Shown here: piece after piece, positions 1 to 8,709 of the stretch | Position numbering within the stretch: the stretch's first letter is position 1 | How the letters are laid out: every line of letters starts with the position of its first letter | Assembly (NCBI RefSeq): GCF_027922425.1 | Contig: NZ_BSFQ01000015.1 | Coordinates: forward strand, 62,001-126,000 | Length of the DNA stretch: 64,000 bases | Origin: Pseudonocardia halophobica | GTDB taxonomy: Bacteria; Actinomycetota; Actinomycetes; Mycobacteriales; Pseudonocardiaceae | Direction of reading: 5' to 3' | Made by a program: the position numbers and the translations under genes | Notes under the pieces: generated by a model | The model's input: the letters and a program-made list of their open reading frames with translations, nothing else | The model's database searches: none | What the model was told of the DNA's origin: nothing

Positions 1-116
1 TCGCCGAGCTCGCCGAGCTGCTCACCGCCGCCGGGATGGCGCACGACCCGGCCGAGTTCCGCCGCTACGGCTCCGCCCGCCGGCTCTACCACTTCGCCGC
101 GCACAACACGTACTGA
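1..116 (+). CDS. C-terminal fragment of a GXGXG-domain glutamate synthase-like subunit (partial)
   Basis: The window opens inside a reading frame (first full codon at base 3) that ends at TGA 114-116 and encodes about 37 residues ending in YHFAAHNTY. The frame has the strong G/C third-position bias of its neighbours. It stops 13 bp before the FMN-type glutamate synthase subunit. In the split glutamate synthase or N-methylglutamate synthase type clusters of actinobacteria and proteobacteria a GXGXG-domain protein comes directly before the FMN subunit, so this is probably that protein. The assignment rests on position more than on the short sequence. Confidence 0.5.
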   Translation, partial: AELAELLTAAGMAHDPAEFRRYGSARRLYHFAAHNTY

Positions 117-129
117 GGAAGACGACGCG

Positions 130-1461
130 ATGATCGACCCTGCCCAGCCGAACCCGGCACTGCGTGAGTCGGCCACCTTCGACCGCGCCACCATCGCCGG
201 CATCCAGCGCGCCGCCGCGACCGGCGTCTACGACATCCGCGGCTGGGGCGCCAAGCGCGCCCTGCCGCACTTCGACGACCTGCTGTTCCTCGGCGCCTCG
301 ATGTCCCGCTACCCGCTGGAGGGCTACCGGGAGCGCTGCGACACCGACGTGGTCCTCGGCGACCGCAACGCCAGGTACCCGCTGCACCTCGCGATCCCGG
401 TGACCATCGCGGGCATGTCCTTCGGCGCCCTGTCTGCGCAGGCCAAGGAGGCGCTCGGGCGGGGCGCGTCGGAGGTCGGCACCTCCACCACCACCGGCGA
501 CGGCGGCATGACCCCCGAGGAGCGCGGCCAGTCCAAGCACCTCGTCTACCAGTACCTGCCCTCGCGGTACGGGATGAACCCGACCGACCTGCGCAAGGCC
601 GACGCGATCGAGATCGTCCTCGGCCAGGGCGCCAAGCCCGGCGGCGGTGGGATGCTGCTGGGGCAGAAGATCTCCGACCGGGTCGCCGGGATGCGCACCC
701 TGCCCGCGGGCATCGACCAGCGCTCCGCCTGCCGGCACCCCGACTGGACCGGCCCGGACGACCTCGCCATCAAGATCCTCGAGCTGCGCGAGATCACCGA
801 CTGGGAGAAGCCGGTCTACGTCAAGGTCGGCGCCTCCCGCACGTACTACGACGTGAAGCTCGCCGTCGCGGCCGGCGCGGACGTGGTCGTCGTCGACGGG
901 ATGCAGGGCGGCACCGCCGCCACCCAGGACGTGTTCATCGAGAACGTCGGCATCCCCACCCTGGCCGCGATCCCGCAGGCCGTGCAGGCCCTGCAGGAGC
1001 TGGGGCTGCACCGCAAGGTCCAGCTGATCGTCTCCGGCGGGATCCGCACCGGCGCCGACGTCGCCAAGGCCATGGCCCTCGGGGCCGACGCCGTCGCGAT
1101 CGGCACCGCCGCCCTGATCGCGCTGGGCGACAACGACCCCAAGTACTCCGAGGAGTACCGCAAGCTCGGCTCGGAGGCCGGCTTCTACGACGACTTCCAG
1201 GACGGTCGCGACCCCGCCGGCATCTCCACCCAGGACCCCGAGCTCGCCGCCCGGCTCGACCCGGTCGAGGGCGGCAAGCGGCTCGCGAACTACCTGCGGG
1301 TGCTCACCATGGAGGCCCAGACCATCGCCCGCGCCTGCGGCAAGGCGCACCTGCAGCACCTCGAGCCGGAGGACCTCGTCGCGCTGACGATCGAGGCCGC
1401 CGCCATGGCCCGCGTCCCGCTGGCCGGGACGAGCTGGATCCCGGGGAGCACCCGTGCCTGA
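130..1461 (+). CDS. FMN-binding glutamate synthase family protein (GlxD/MgsC-like)
   Basis: This 443-residue protein is a stand-alone version of the FMN-binding synthase domain of glutamate synthase. It lacks the amidotransferase and GXGXG domains fused in GltB. Visible family features are the FMN barrel stretch AAGADVVVVDGMQGGTAA, the later SGGIRTGADVAKAMALGADA phosphate-binding region, and GQGAKPGGGGMLLG. It follows the GXGXG fragment by 13 bp with a GAGGAAG ribosome site, and its stop overlaps the next start by 8 bp. In related clusters such subunits form glutamate or N-methylglutamate synthases that move amide or methylamine nitrogen onto 2-oxoglutarate or glutamate. Which substrate is used here cannot be read from the sequence. 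Confidence 0.85.
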   Translation: MIDPAQPNPALRESATFDRATIAGIQRAAATGVYDIRGWGAKRALPHFDDLLFLGASMSRYPLEGYRERCDTDVVLGDRNARYPLHLAIPVTIAGMSFGALSAQAKEALGRGASEVGTSTTTGDGGMTPEERGQSKHLVYQYLPSRYGMNPTDLRKADAIEIVLGQGAKPGGGGMLLGQKISDRVAGMRTLPAGIDQRSACRHPDWTGPDDLAIKILELREITDWEKPVYVKVGASRTYYDVKLAVAAGADVVVVDGMQGGTAATQDVFIENVGIPTLAAIPQAVQALQELGLHRKVQLIVSGGIRTGADVAKAMALGADAVAIGTAALIALGDNDPKYSEEYRKLGSEAGFYDDFQDGRDPAGISTQDPELAARLDPVEGGKRLANYLRVLTMEAQTIARACGKAHLQHLEPEDLVALTIEAAAMARVPLAGTSWIPGSTRA

Positions 1462-2632
1462 GGTCGTGATCGTCGGCGGCGGGCTGGAGGGCTGCGCGAC
1501 CGCCTGGGCCCTGACCCAGCGCGGGGTCACCGACGTCGTCATCGTCGAGCGGGACACCGTCGGCTCCGGCGGCACCGGCAAGTCCTCCGGGGTCGTGCGC
1601 TGCCACTACGGCGTCTCCTCCCTCGCCGCCATGGCCACCCAGGCCCTGGAGGTGTTCGAGAACGCCGCCGAGCTCCTCGGCGAGGACGTCGGCTTCCACC
1701 AGACCGGCTACGTCGTCGGTGTCGGGCCGGAGAACGTCGACGCCCTGCACGCCTCGATGGCCGACCAACGCGCCGTCGGGGTGCACACGGAGGACATCGA
1801 CAAGGCCGAGGTCCAGAAGCTCTGGCCGGTCGCCGACCTCGACCCGTTCGCCGCCTTCGCCTGGGAGGCGCGCGGCGGCTACGGCGACGCCTACCAGACG
1901 GCCCAGGCCTTCGCCGCCGCCGCTCGACGGGCCGGGGTGCAGCTGCGCCAAGGCACCACCGTCACGGAGATCCTCGCCTCCGGCGAGAAGGTCACCGGTG
2001 TCCGGCTCGCCGACGGCTCGACGATCGAGACCGGCGCCGTGGTCCTCGCGGCGGGGCCCTGGTCGGTGCCGCTGCTCGCCGCACACGGGATCGACCTCCC
2101 GATCACCGTGCACCGCGAGCAGATCGTGCTGATCGACCCGGGCCAGGACCTCGGGCGCGTGCCGGTCTTCTCGGACCTGGTGTCGCTGCAGTACGTCCGG
2201 CCCGAGAGCGGCGGGGAGATCCTGTTCGGCAACTCGGACCTCGCCGAGCTCGAGCCCGCCGACCCGGACCACTACTCGAACCAGGCGACCGAGGCCTTCC
2301 TCGACCTCACCGTCGACAAGGTCGGCACCCGGTTCCCCGGGCTGGACAACGCCTCGATCGCCTCGACCTATGCCGGCTGCTACGACGTCACCCCGGACTT
2401 CAACCCGGCCGTCTCGGAGACCCCGGTCGCCGGGCTGGTCGTCGCCGCCGGGTTCTCCGGGCACGGGTTCAAGATCTCGCCGTCGGTGGGCCGGCTGGTC
2501 GCCGACCTCGTCGTCGACGGCAAGAGCAGCCACCCCGACGTCCCCGAGTACGACTTCCGCCTCTCCCGGTTCGCCGAGGGTGCCCTGCTCCGCAGCCCCC
2601 ACCCCTACGTCGGCGCCGGCGAGATGCGCTGA
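1454..2632 (+). CDS. FAD-dependent oxidoreductase, DadA/sarcosine oxidase beta family
   Basis: A 392-residue flavoprotein of the glycine/D-amino-acid oxidase (DAO) fold. The N-terminus VVIVGGGLEGCATAWALTQRG is a Rossmann FAD site (GxGxxG), followed by an acidic strand end (VIVERD) and a GSGGTGKSSG loop typical of the sarcosine/dimethylglycine oxidase group. The C-terminal AAGFSGHGFKISPSVGRLVADLV is the second FAD-contacting motif. The GTG start at 1454 lies inside the end of the FMN subunit (8-bp overlap), so the two are translationally coupled. Context suggests oxidation of an N-methylated or secondary amino acid, possibly the product of the neighbouring synthase. The specific substrate is unknown. 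Confidence 0.85.
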   Translation: MPEVVIVGGGLEGCATAWALTQRGVTDVVIVERDTVGSGGTGKSSGVVRCHYGVSSLAAMATQALEVFENAAELLGEDVGFHQTGYVVGVGPENVDALHASMADQRAVGVHTEDIDKAEVQKLWPVADLDPFAAFAWEARGGYGDAYQTAQAFAAAARRAGVQLRQGTTVTEILASGEKVTGVRLADGSTIETGAVVLAAGPWSVPLLAAHGIDLPITVHREQIVLIDPGQDLGRVPVFSDLVSLQYVRPESGGEILFGNSDLAELEPADPDHYSNQATEAFLDLTVDKVGTRFPGLDNASIASTYAGCYDVTPDFNPAVSETPVAGLVVAAGFSGHGFKISPSVGRLVADLVVDGKSSHPDVPEYDFRLSRFAEGALLRSPHPYVGAGEMR

Positions 2633-2650
2633 CGACAGAAGGAAGAACGG

Positions 2651-3328
2651 ATGTGCGTGCAGGTGCCGGCCGGGTCGACCGACGCGGTGTCGGTCGACCA
2701 CGGGCCGGCGACCCGTGAGGTCGTCCGGCCCCGGCCGGTCGAGGGCCGGCTGGAACGCGCGATCGGGGCCGAGGTGCGGCGGATCCGCAGCGCCTCGGGC
2801 GCGACGCTGGCGGAGATGTCGATCAGGACCGGCATCTCGAAGCCCATGCTGTCGAAGATCGAGAACGCGCAGACCTCCTGCAGCCTCACCACGCTCGCCC
2901 GGCTGGCCGACGCCCTCGAGGTCCCGGTGACCTCGTTCTTCCGCCAGGCGGACACGCCCCGCGAGGCCGTGTTCACGCCGGCGGGTTCGGGCGCCCGGAT
3001 CGTCGCCCGGGGCACCCGGGTCGGGCACGACTACACCCTGCTCGGGGCGTTGCGCGGCCCGCACAAGCGGATGGAGGCCCACCTCGTCACGCTGACCGAG
3101 CGCAGCGAGGAGTTCCCGCTGTTCCAGCACCCCGGCACCGAGCTGCTCTACCTGCTCGAGGGCGAGATGGTCTACGGGCACGGGGACTCCAGCTACACCA
3201 TGCGCAGCGGCGACGCGCTGCAGCTCGACGGCGAGGGCGCCCACGGACCCCGTGAGCTCCTCGAACTCCCCATCCGGTTCCTGTCCGTGGTGGCCTACGG
3301 CGACCTGGGGCCGCAGGCCGACGACTGA
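2651..3328 (+). CDS. XRE-family regulator with C-terminal cupin sensor domain
   Basis: 225 residues. Positions about 38-95 form a Cro/C1-type helix-turn-helix (RIRSASGATLAEMSIRTGIS then MLSKIENAQTSCSLTTLARL), and about 125-215 form a small cupin barrel (HPGTELLYLLEGEMVYGHGD). This HTH-plus-cupin layout is common in local regulators of amine, glutamine and D-amino-acid catabolism such as PuuR. It lies 18 bp downstream of the oxidase on the same strand, so it is most likely the ligand-responsive regulator of the amine cluster. I saw no clear operator in the visible part of the cluster. Confidence 0.85.
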   Translation: MCVQVPAGSTDAVSVDHGPATREVVRPRPVEGRLERAIGAEVRRIRSASGATLAEMSIRTGISKPMLSKIENAQTSCSLTTLARLADALEVPVTSFFRQADTPREAVFTPAGSGARIVARGTRVGHDYTLLGALRGPHKRMEAHLVTLTERSEEFPLFQHPGTELLYLLEGEMVYGHGDSSYTMRSGDALQLDGEGAHGPRELLELPIRFLSVVAYGDLGPQADD

Positions 3329-3364
3329 GATCGCGCGACACCCGCGCTGTGCGAGGCTGTCGGC

Positions 3365-4129
3365 ATGACCGAGGTGTCGGACGCGAGCCACTCCGGACTG
3401 GACGTCAGTGCCGTGTCCCTCACCGACGCGCGGTTGGGCGAGGTCGACGTGAACAGGGCGAGCCTCTGGCGCGTCCGGCTGCGGGGGGCGTGGATCCACG
3501 AGGTGGAGATCGACGGCTACGTCGGTGACCTGCGGATCAACGGCGTCGACGTCGGGCCGCTGATCGAGGCCGAGCTCGACCGCCGCCATCCCCACCGTGC
3601 CGCGATGCGCCCGGACGACGTCGCCGGTTTCCGCGAGGCCTGGGACATCCTCGAGTCCCTGTGGGCCGGCACGGTGGACCGCGCGCGGGCCCTCCCGCCC
3701 GAGCTCCTGCACGAGCAGGTCGACGGCGAGTGGTCCTTCGTCCAGACGCTCCGGCACCTGCTCTTCGCGACCGACATCTGGGTGCGCCGCGCGATCCTCG
3801 GCGACCCGGCGCCGTGGCATCCCCTCAGCCTGCCGTTCGACGAGATGGAGCCCGACCCCGGCGTCCCGTGGGACCGCGCGGCCCGGCCGGACCTGGACGA
3901 GGTGCTCGCCCTGCGCGCGGACCGCAGGGCCACCGTCCGCCGGGTGATCGAGGGGCTCACCGAGGAAGCCCTGGCAGGGCGGACCGAGCCGGTCGACGGG
4001 CCCGGCTACCCGCCGGCCGACAGCTACCCGGTCGCGGAATGCCTGGGCACGGTCCTCACCGAGGAGTGGCAGCACCGCCTCTACGCCGAGCGGGACCTCG
4101 ACGTCCTCGAAGGACGGCTCACGCGGTAG
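3365..4129 (+). CDS. DinB-like four-helix-bundle protein with N-terminal beta-repeat segment
   Basis: 254 residues. The first 60 residues form short repeats (AVSLTDARLGEVDVNRASLWRV) like a small pentapeptide or beta-helix segment. Residues about 75-235 resemble the DinB/YfiT metal-binding bundle, with FVQTLRHLLFATDIWVRRAI and a late EEWQHRLYAERDLDVLE carrying candidate His ligands. Proteins of this build are common in actinobacteria and often have no assigned role; some relatives are thiol-dependent S-transferases. The gene is alone, between the amine cluster and the baeRF gene. Confidence 0.75.
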   Translation: MTEVSDASHSGLDVSAVSLTDARLGEVDVNRASLWRVRLRGAWIHEVEIDGYVGDLRINGVDVGPLIEAELDRRHPHRAAMRPDDVAGFREAWDILESLWAGTVDRARALPPELLHEQVDGEWSFVQTLRHLLFATDIWVRRAILGDPAPWHPLSLPFDEMEPDPGVPWDRAARPDLDEVLALRADRRATVRRVIEGLTEEALAGRTEPVDGPGYPPADSYPVAECLGTVLTEEWQHRLYAERDLDVLEGRLTR

Positions 4130-4275
4130 CACCGCTCGGCCACGCTGCCTCCCCGGCTCTCCGCGACGTCCAGCCCCTGCCCGGACCGAGCCGCTCGTCC
4201 GGACAGCCGATTCCCCGGCGTGCAGCAGTCGCGGCAGGGTGGCGGTGGACGGATGCCTCGCCGAGGAGGGGACGC

Positions 4276-5403
4276 ATGACGCTCTACACCGACATCCCGA
4301 CCCGTGCCGAGATCGACGCGCTCTGGCAGGTCGACGCCCACGCCGCCGCGTCGATCTATCTCGAGACCGCGCCCGAGTCGTCGGGGGAGGCGGAGCGGAT
4401 CGCCTACAAGAACGGGGTCCGGGAGGCGCTGACGCAGCTGGAGGGCGCGGACAAGGAAGATCTCGCGGGCCTCGCGGAACAGCTGGGCGTCCTGGAGGAC
4501 GAGGACTCCGACGAGTTCTGGCGGCACCAGGCCCGCAGCCTCGCGGTGTTCGCCACGTCGACCTCGCTGCGCAGCTTCCGGCTGCCCAACCGGCTCACGC
4601 CGGTCGCCGTCGGCGGGACCCGGTTCTTCGTCAAGCCGCTGCTGCGCGCCGTGACCTTCCCGCAGACCGCGTTCGTGCTGGCACTCGCCCAGGGTTCGGT
4701 CCGGCTGCTCGAGACCGTGCCCGACGCCGCCCCGCGCGAGGTGCGCGTGCCGGACATGCCCACGGACGTGGCGAGCGCCGTCGGCAAGTCGTCGATCAAG
4801 GACCGGGCGCCGGTCCGCCGGGTGCAGGGCACGGAGGGGCAGAAGCTGCGGATGGCGCAGTTCTCCCGGCAGGTCGACGGCGCGCTGCGCGAGGTGTTGC
4901 CCGGGCACGGCGTGCCGCTGGTGCTCGCCGCCACCGAGCCGCTCGACAGCATCTTCCGCGCCCACTGCCGCTACCCGGACCTGGTGCCGCACAGCGTGGC
5001 GGGCAACCCCGAGGGCCGCGGCGACGGCGAGCTGGTCGCCGAGGCCCGCACGGTCCTCGACGGCTGGTACGCCGACCGGCTGGAGGAGGAGAAGCGGACC
5101 TTCGCCGACCGCGGCCGGCAGGGCCGCACCTCGACCGACGTCGCCGAGCTGGCCCGCTTCGCCACCCGCGGCGCCGTGGACACGCTGTTCGTCGACATCG
5201 ACGCGCGCCTTCCCGGGGAGGTCGACGAGCTCGGCGAGGTGACCTTCGCGGACTCGGACTCGGACACGGGCTACTCGGGCGGCGTCGTCGGCGAGATCGC
5301 CCGGCGGGCCTGGCTCTCCGGTGCCCGGCTGCTGGCCGTCCGGCACGAGGACGTGCCCGGAGGCGGGGACGTCGCGGGGGTGCTCCGGTACGCCCCGACG
5401 TGA
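4276..5403 (+). CDS. baeRF-type protein (bacterial homologue of archaeo-eukaryotic release factor)
   Basis: 375 residues from ATG 4276, chosen because GAGGAGGGGA lies directly before it; longer frames upstream lack such a site. The protein begins MTLYTDIPTRAEIDALW, has a central region rich in charged residues, and ends with an eRF1 domain-3-like segment (LARFATRGAVDTLFVDIDA then ARRAWLSGARLLAVRHEDV). This matches the baeRF superfamily, thought to act on ribosomes or peptidyl-tRNA under stress, most like families 3 and 11. It converges on the Nramp gene with a 20-bp gap. Confidence 0.7.
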   Translation: MTLYTDIPTRAEIDALWQVDAHAAASIYLETAPESSGEAERIAYKNGVREALTQLEGADKEDLAGLAEQLGVLEDEDSDEFWRHQARSLAVFATSTSLRSFRLPNRLTPVAVGGTRFFVKPLLRAVTFPQTAFVLALAQGSVRLLETVPDAAPREVRVPDMPTDVASAVGKSSIKDRAPVRRVQGTEGQKLRMAQFSRQVDGALREVLPGHGVPLVLAATEPLDSIFRAHCRYPDLVPHSVAGNPEGRGDGELVAEARTVLDGWYADRLEEEKRTFADRGRQGRTSTDVAELARFATRGAVDTLFVDIDARLPGEVDELGEVTFADSDSDTGYSGGVVGEIARRAWLSGARLLAVRHEDVPGGGDVAGVLRYAPT

Positions 5404-5423
5404 GATCGGCAACCCGGTCGCGG

Positions 5424-6710
5424 TCAGGCCGTCGCGAAGTCGACCAGCAGGAACAGGTTCAGCGCGATGATCAGCGCCGCGACGACGACGGCCGCGGCCG
5501 TGGTCAGCCGTCGGTTGACCAGCGGGCCCATGAGGTCGCGGTCGCGGGTGAACAGCACCAGCGGCACCAGCGCGAACGGGATCCCGAACGACAGCACGAC
5601 CTGGGACCACACCAGGGCCTCGGTGGGCTGCACGCCGATCCCGAGGACCACCAGGGCCGGGGCCAGGGTCAGCGCGCGGCGCAGGAGCAGCGGGATGTGC
5701 CGGCGCAGGAAGCCCTGCATGATCACCTGCCCCGCGTAGGTGCCGACACCCGAGGAGGCGAAGCCGGAGGCCAGCAGCGCGATCGCGAAGGCGAGGGCCG
5801 CCCATCGGTCGACGGCGACCTCGAGCCCGGAGAAGACGCCGTCGAGGGTGTCCGTCCCGGTGAGCGTCGAGCCGGCGAACACGGCGGCGGCGATGAGCAG
5901 CATCGACGCGTTGATCAGCCCGGCGCTGCCCATGCCGATCAGGACGTCGAGCCTCGTGGTGCGCAGGACGAACCGCTGCTGGTCGGGCCCCTCCGTGCGG
6001 AGGCGGCGTTGGACGAGCGCCGAGTGCAGGTAGATCACGTGCGGCATCACGGTCGCGCCGAGGATCCCCGTCGCGAGCAGGAGGCTGTCGGTGCCGGCGA
6101 ACTGCGGCACCAGCCCGTGCGCGGCGTCGGCGCCGTCGACGTCCACCCGGAACAGGGTCGCGAACAGGCCCACGAGCACGACCACGAACAGCACGACGAT
6201 CGCGCGTTCGAACGGCCGGTGCCCGCGGCTCTGCAGGGCGAGCAGCGCGAACGCGGCCACCCCGGTGATCAGCCCGCCGGTGAACAGCGGGATCCCGAAC
6301 AGCAGCTGCAGGGCGATCGCCCCGCCGAGCACCTCGGCCAGGTCCGTGGCGACGGCGACCGCCTCCGCCTGGACCCACATGCCCCGGCTCACCGGCCGCG
6401 GAAACCGCTCGCGGCAGAGCTCGGCCAGGTTGCGCCCGGTCGCCAACCCGAGCTTGGCCGACAACGTCTGCACGAGCATGGCCAGCAGGTTCGCCCCGAC
6501 GATCACCCACAGCAGCAGGTAGCCGTACTGCGAGCCGGCCGCGAAGTTCGTCGCGAAGTTGCCGGGGTCGATGTAGGCGATCGCCGCGACGAACGCCGGG
6601 CCGGCGATCATCAACCGGGCCCGTGCACCGCCACCCCGCAGACGCTGCGCAGCCGGGTCGCCGGTCAGCCGGGGGACCGACGCGGCGGAGCGGCCGGGTG
6701 CAGAGCGCAT
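5424..6710 (-). CDS. mntH: Nramp-family divalent metal (Mn2+/Fe2+) transporter
   Basis: 428 residues from ATG 6710 (or GTG 6719). Upstream in-frame codons run through the operator region, so I reject the longer start. The protein has about 10-11 hydrophobic helices. The Nramp metal-site motifs are present: DPGNFATNF in helix 1 and VMPHVIYLHSAL in helix 6. Nramp proteins import Mn2+ or Fe2+ with protons across the cytoplasmic membrane. Directly upstream are two overlapping dyads (6720-6748), which suggests control by a metal-responsive repressor of the MntR/DtxR type. No such repressor gene lies nearby. Confidence 0.9.
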   Translation of the reverse strand: MRSAPGRSAASVPRLTGDPAAQRLRGGGARARLMIAGPAFVAAIAYIDPGNFATNFAAGSQYGYLLLWVIVGANLLAMLVQTLSAKLGLATGRNLAELCRERFPRPVSRGMWVQAEAVAVATDLAEVLGGAIALQLLFGIPLFTGGLITGVAAFALLALQSRGHRPFERAIVVLFVVVLVGLFATLFRVDVDGADAAHGLVPQFAGTDSLLLATGILGATVMPHVIYLHSALVQRRLRTEGPDQQRFVLRTTRLDVLIGMGSAGLINASMLLIAAAVFAGSTLTGTDTLDGVFSGLEVAVDRWAALAFAIALLASGFASSGVGTYAGQVIMQGFLRRHIPLLLRRALTLAPALVVLGIGVQPTEALVWSQVVLSFGIPFALVPLVLFTRDRDLMGPLVNRRLTTAAAVVVAALIIALNLFLLVDFATA

Positions 6711-6719
6711 GACGCGCAC

Positions 6720-6748
6720 GGTAGACAAGGCTACCGACTGGCGGTAGC
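6720..6748. promoter_or_regulatory. Two overlapping dyads upstream of the Nramp gene, putative metal-repressor operator
   Basis: GGTAG-N6-CTACC spans 6720-6735 and GCTACCG-N5-CGGTAGC spans 6730-6748; the two share the CTACC element. They begin 10 bp before the ATG at 6710. Overlapping palindromes in this position suit a dimeric MntR/DtxR-like repressor, by analogy with other Nramp genes. Confidence 0.55.
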
Positions 6749-6828
6749 TGGTGTTCCATCCTGAGACGCCACCCGGCGCCCGGGCCCACCTCGCGCACCG
6801 CACTCCTCGCCCGTGGCAGTCTGCGGCC

Positions 6829-7191
6829 ATGGCGATCGATCCCACCGGTGCGGACATGAAGGCGTTCCTCGGCGCGGCCCCGGACGAGCCGGTCACGATG
6901 CTCAACCTGCTGCGCTTCGTCGAGGGCGGCCGGGCCCGCTACGACGAGTACATCGCCCACTTCCGGCGCACGTCGGAGCGGTTCGGCGCACAGGTCGTCT
7001 ACTACGGGTACGGCGGCGCGCCGGTCGTGGCCGAGCAGGGCCAGGACTGGGACGCGGTGCTGCTCGTGCACTACCCGAGCCGCCGCGCCTTCTCGGACAT
7101 GGTCCGCGACCCCGAGTACCAGCAGGGCACCCACCTGCGCACGGAGGCGCTGGTCGAGGCGGTCCTGCAGCCGACGACCCCCGCCCCCTGA
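6829..7191 (+). CDS. DUF1330 family protein
   Basis: 120 residues from ATG 6829. An in-frame earlier start would read through the Nramp promoter. The protein is a small ferredoxin-fold (dimeric alpha-beta barrel) member of DUF1330, seen in VTMLNLLRFVEGGRARYDEYIAHF, VVYYGYGGAPVVAEQGQDWDAVLLVHYPSRRAFSDMVRDPEY. The family has no established reaction. It is divergent from the Nramp gene and may share that regulatory region. Confidence 0.8.
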   Translation: MAIDPTGADMKAFLGAAPDEPVTMLNLLRFVEGGRARYDEYIAHFRRTSERFGAQVVYYGYGGAPVVAEQGQDWDAVLLVHYPSRRAFSDMVRDPEYQQGTHLRTEALVEAVLQPTTPAP

Positions 7192-7295
7192 CCGGTCCGG
7201 TCGCGGCCACCATACGGCCGCCGACTTCCCGGTTGTTCCGGGGACAGCGGGATACCCCGGGCGGGACCACTGGTCTATCGCCAGGAGGAACGCGG

Positions 7296-8525
7296 ATGGG
7301 GAAGGGCTGGACGCCGCGGCTGGAGGTGCGGCAGCTGCTGGAGGCGGTCGAGGCGGCCGCGCCGATGGACGCCGTCGACGAGGTCGCCGACCAGCTGGCC
7401 GGGTTGTTCCGGGCCCGGCGGGTCGCCTTCCTCATCGCGGACATGAGCGGGCGCGCGGTCGTCCGGCTCACCCGCGACCGGGACGGGAGCGCCGGGACGG
7501 ACGGCGACGACGCGGAGAAGATCCCGCTCGCGGGCACCGTCTACGACCACGTACTGCAGGCACAGGAGCCCGCGGTCGAGGAGGACGACGGGGACGTCCG
7601 CGTCGTCGTGCCGGTGACCGAGCGGGGCGACGCCGTCGGTGTCCTCGAGATGACCCTGCCCGACCGACCCACCCCGGAGATCCTCACCGAGCTCGCCTTC
7701 GCCGGCCACGTCCTCGCGTACATCGTCGTGGTCGGCCGGCGCTTCACCGACCTCTACACCTGGGGCCAGCGCACCACCCGCTTCTCCGTCGCCGCCGAGA
7801 TCCAGCACCGGCTGCTGCCCGACGCCTACACCTGCGAGGCCAGCCAGTTCACCCTCGCCGGCTGGCTGGAGCCGTCGGCGCGGATGGCCGGTGACACCTT
7901 CGACTACGTCCTCGACCGGCACAGCCTGCAGCTGTCGATCACCGACGCCGTCGGCCACGGCCTGGAGGCGGCCATGCTCGCCACGCTGGCCGTGAACAGC
8001 CTGCGGAACAGCCGCCGTGCCGGCGCGTCGTTCGCCGAGCAGGCCCGCACCCTCAACCACGACCTGGTCCGGCACACCGCGACCGGCGAGCTGGTCACCG
8101 GCCAGAGCGTGCGGATCGACCTGGAGACCGAACGCGCGGAGATCATCAACGCCGGTCACCCGCTCCCGGTGCGGCTGCGGCACGGGAGCGCCGAGACCGT
8201 GCCGCTCGACGTCGACGTCCCGTTCGGGATCGACCCGAACTGGGAGTACCGCGTCCAGGAGCTCGACCTCGAGCCCGGGGACCGGCTCCTGTTCGTCACC
8301 GACGGAATGATCGAGCGCGACGCCGCGGACCTGGAGCTGGGCGACCTGCTGGCCAAGCTGGGCACCGCGCACCCGCGCGAGGTCGTGCAGGCGCTCGGTG
8401 CGGCCGTCCTCGCCGCCACGGACGGCGACCTGCGGGACGACGCGACCGTGCTGTGCCTGGACTGGCACGGCGGCCCGCCCCGGCGCCGCGACAGCACCGG
8501 CGGCGCCCGATCAGACCCGCCGTAG
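7296..8525 (+). CDS. PP2C-type SpoIIE/RsbU serine phosphatase with N-terminal GAF-like sensor
   Basis: 409 residues from ATG 7296, preceded by AGGAGGAA. Residues about 10-150 look like a GAF-type sensor (VADQLAGLFRARRVAFLIADMSG). Residues about 165-395 are the SpoIIE phosphatase with metal-site motifs AGDTFDYVLD, ITDAVGHGLEAA, FVTDGMIERD and the terminal DDATVLCLDW. Such enzymes dephosphorylate anti-sigma-factor antagonists (STAS proteins) in partner-switching stress pathways. A STAS protein is encoded at 52942-53355, but nothing links the two directly. Confidence 0.88.
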   Translation: MGKGWTPRLEVRQLLEAVEAAAPMDAVDEVADQLAGLFRARRVAFLIADMSGRAVVRLTRDRDGSAGTDGDDAEKIPLAGTVYDHVLQAQEPAVEEDDGDVRVVVPVTERGDAVGVLEMTLPDRPTPEILTELAFAGHVLAYIVVVGRRFTDLYTWGQRTTRFSVAAEIQHRLLPDAYTCEASQFTLAGWLEPSARMAGDTFDYVLDRHSLQLSITDAVGHGLEAAMLATLAVNSLRNSRRAGASFAEQARTLNHDLVRHTATGELVTGQSVRIDLETERAEIINAGHPLPVRLRHGSAETVPLDVDVPFGIDPNWEYRVQELDLEPGDRLLFVTDGMIERDAADLELGDLLAKLGTAHPREVVQALGAAVLAATDGDLRDDATVLCLDWHGGPPRRRDSTGGARSDPP

Positions 8526-8573
8526 GCACCAGACGAGCCAGGACCATCCGCCGACGTGACACGCGTCTCCGGT

Positions 8574-8615
8574 CGTCAAGATCGCGTCAAGATCGGGCGG
8601 CGGGGCGTCAAGGTC
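8574..8615 (+). promoter_or_regulatory. Three direct repeats upstream of the kdp operon, candidate response-regulator site
   Basis: CGTCAAGATC occurs at 8574-8583 and 8585-8594 (11-bp period), and CGTCAAGGTC at 8606-8615 (21 bp further, about two helical turns). OmpR/PhoB-family regulators such as KdpE bind direct repeats with 10-11 bp spacing. The array is about 95 bp before the first kdp reading frame. Confidence 0.55.
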
Positions 8616-8709
8616 CTGTTCGGGCCCCTGCCGGCGGCTCCCGCCGGTCCGAGACTCGCCGTCGGCGTCGCCGGAAGGACCGGCGGCCGTGGTGTCGAGG
8701 AGTTGTCCG

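Noticed and set aside
4081..7134. A 1017-codon minus-strand frame over the baeRF and Nramp region
   Set aside because: Low-complexity Arg/Gly/Pro product; the real genes lie in other frames with motifs and ribosome sites.
8542..8556. CATCC-GCCGA-CGTGA upstream of kdp as another palindromic-site copy
   Set aside because: Only the left half-site matches, and the kdp control region already has a better candidate array.
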